A stretch of DNA of 6,346 nt, taken from positions 1-6,346 of the forward strand of contig JAGDBT010000041.1 of assembly GCA_017958895.1 (NCBI GenBank). Direction: 5' to 3'. The stretch comes from Alphaproteobacteria bacterium (GTDB lineage: Bacteria > Pseudomonadota > Alphaproteobacteria > RF32 > CAG-239). Both the position numbers and the translations under genes were made by a program. Below, piece after piece: positions 5,397-6,346 of this stretch (the first letter of the stretch is position 1; each line of letters opens with the position of its first letter). Under the pieces are notes generated by a model. It was given only the letters and a program-made list of their open reading frames with translations, was not told where the DNA came from and searched no databases.

Positions 5397-6259
5397 CGGA
5401 ATATTTAGACTTTATCGTTAAAGATTTGGTGGCAACCGGTGTGGACAGCCCTCTTTTGGAAGCAAAATTGTTGATGGCGGAAGTTTTGCATAAGCCGTTG
5501 CAGGAAATAAATAAAGATACGGCTTTAAGCGAAACGGAATTTAATGAGATAAAGAATTGCTTAAAGCAAAGAAAAGCGCATAAGCCGCTGGATAAAATTT
5601 TGGGGCATCGCGGCTTTTTCAAATTTGATTATTTGGTTAATACCGATGTGTTGACACCGCGACCGGACAGCGAAATTTTGGTGGAAGAAGCGTTGCAGTT
5701 GCTTGCAGAAGATGAAACGGGAAAAATTTTGGATTTGGGAACGGGCAGCGGTTGTCTTATAGAATCAATTTTGAGCGAGAGACCTTTAATGCAAGGTGTG
5801 GCCGTGGATATTTCCGAAAAAGCTTTGGAAACAGCCGAGCAAAATGCCAATATTTTGGGCCTGGATAAGAGAATTTGTTTTTTGCGGGGAGATTGGTTTA
5901 GTGAAAATTTTGCGGATAACTTTTCCGAGAAGTTTGATATTGTGGTAAGCAATCCTCCTTATATACCGACAAAAGATATAGAAAATTTGGCTCCGGAAGT
6001 GCGCAATTATGATCCGCTGTCGGCACTTGACGGCGGAGAGGACGGATATGCAAGTTATCGGCGTATAGCGGAAATTGCCCCCTTGATTATAAAGGACGGC
6101 GGTTATATATTATTGGAAGCCGGATACGGTCAGGCCACGGAAATAGTGAAAATATTTGCGGACAGCGGTTTGTTTTGGCTGAAGACAGTTAAGGATTTAT
6201 CGGGTACGGAGCGTTGTGTAATTATGCAAAAAGCAGTTGCACAAAGCAAAAAAATTTAG
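5393..6259 (+). CDS. prmC: Peptide chain release factor N5-glutamine methyltransferase PrmC
   Basis: A 288-residue S-adenosylmethionine-dependent methyltransferase that by family methylates the glutamine of the GGQ motif in RF1 and RF2, improving termination. The N-terminal helical release-factor-binding domain (about 1-80) ends in KPLDKILGHRGFFKFDYLV and is followed by the family block LTPRPDSE (87-94). The Rossmann fold has the SAM-binding motif ILDLGTGSGC (112-121), an acidic VAVDIS (136-141), and the catalytic NPPY (187-190), which binds the glutamine side chain. EVRNYDPLSALDGGEDG (202-218) is also typical. NPPY plus the LTPRPDSE block separate it from PrmB and DNA methyltransferases. Its start overlaps the rpoH stop as ATGA, so translation is probably coupled. 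prmC more often follows prfA, so linkage to rpoH is unusual. The length is normal for the family. Confidence 0.96.
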   Translation: MTEYLDFIVKDLVATGVDSPLLEAKLLMAEVLHKPLQEINKDTALSETEFNEIKNCLKQRKAHKPLDKILGHRGFFKFDYLVNTDVLTPRPDSEILVEEALQLLAEDETGKILDLGTGSGCLIESILSERPLMQGVAVDISEKALETAEQNANILGLDKRICFLRGDWFSENFADNFSEKFDIVVSNPPYIPTKDIENLAPEVRNYDPLSALDGGEDGYASYRRIAEIAPLIIKDGGYILLEAGYGQATEIVKIFADSGLFWLKTVKDLSGTERCVIMQKAVAQSKKI

Positions 6260-6271
6260 TATACAGTACCT

Positions 6272-6306
6272 GAGGCAGGTTTTGTCGCCTCTGAATTTGT
6301 TTTTAA
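6272..6306 (+). terminator. Probable terminator of the asnS-rpoH-prmC operon
   Basis: GAGGC (6272-6276) pairs with GCCTC (6287-6291) around a 10-base loop, 12 bases beyond the prmC stop codon. T-rich DNA (TGAATTTGTTTTTAATTTT) follows. The stem is short and the T-tract starts several bases late, so termination may be partial. Confidence 0.45.
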
Positions 6307-6339
6307 TTTTAATATTTTTTGTTTTTTGAATAGGTTTAA

Positions 6340-6346
6340 ATGAAAA
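6340..6346 (+). CDS. Possible start of another gene, cut by the right edge
   Basis: An ATG at 6340 is preceded at five bases by AGG (6332-6334) and lies 80 bases beyond prmC on the same strand, after a probable terminator and an AT-rich gap. Only two codons are present, so nothing can be said about the product. In many alphaproteobacteria prmC is followed by a DUF4167-family gene, which makes that a candidate from synteny alone. Confidence 0.25.

Noticed and set aside
1..6346. Mobile element, CRISPR, phage, toxin-antitoxin or defence system
   Set aside because: No direct-repeat arrays, transposase or integrase motifs, or paired small toxin/antitoxin frames were seen; the genes are mainly housekeeping.

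Overview
The window looks like ordinary chromosomal DNA from an AT-rich Gram-negative bacterium, most likely an alphaproteobacterium. The best clue is a sigma-32 (RpoH) whose region 2.4 and RpoH box (SWSLVKIGTVAAQKKLFYNL) read like the alphaproteobacterial type. The PrmC motif LTPRPDSE and a SlyB-type glycine-zipper lipoprotein fit the same picture. The low GC content and surface-polysaccharide genes would suit an uncultured host-associated lineage, but that is inference and no species is claimed.

Left part (1-894): the first 27 codons of apt (adenine phosphoribosyltransferase) leave the window on the minus strand from a good sigma-70-type promoter. Diverging from it on the plus strand is an uncharacterised 226-residue protein. 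From memory it resembles a conserved but functionally undescribed family found beside capsule and glycan genes. It converges, with only 3 bp between stop codons, on a minus-strand polysaccharide pyruvyl transferase-family gene.

Middle part (892-2520): four minus-strand elements lie in a row: a glycine-zipper lipoprotein gene, tRNA-Ser(GGA) with its own promoter and encoded CCA, a Rho-independent terminator, and the pyruvyl transferase gene. A 67-bp intergenic stretch upstream of the lipoprotein holds two back-to-back promoters, for the lipoprotein (minus) and asnS (plus), whose -35 boxes lie in one 19-bp inverted repeat.

Right part (2524-6259): a tight plus-strand operon runs asnS, an unrecognised exported protein, rpoH, prmC. 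The first junction has a 6-nt gap and the next two are 4-nt ATGA stop/start overlaps. It joins Asn-tRNA charging, the heat-shock sigma factor and release-factor methylation with one unknown periplasmic protein. A moderate hairpin plus T-rich DNA follows prmC, and a possible new gene starts at the right edge.

No mobile element, CRISPR array, phage gene or recognisable defence system is visible. The points most worth following are the two unknown proteins (208-888 and 3919-4494), the placing of rpoH in a translation-gene operon, and the overlapping dyads at the tRNA-Ser and asnS/lipoprotein promoters.
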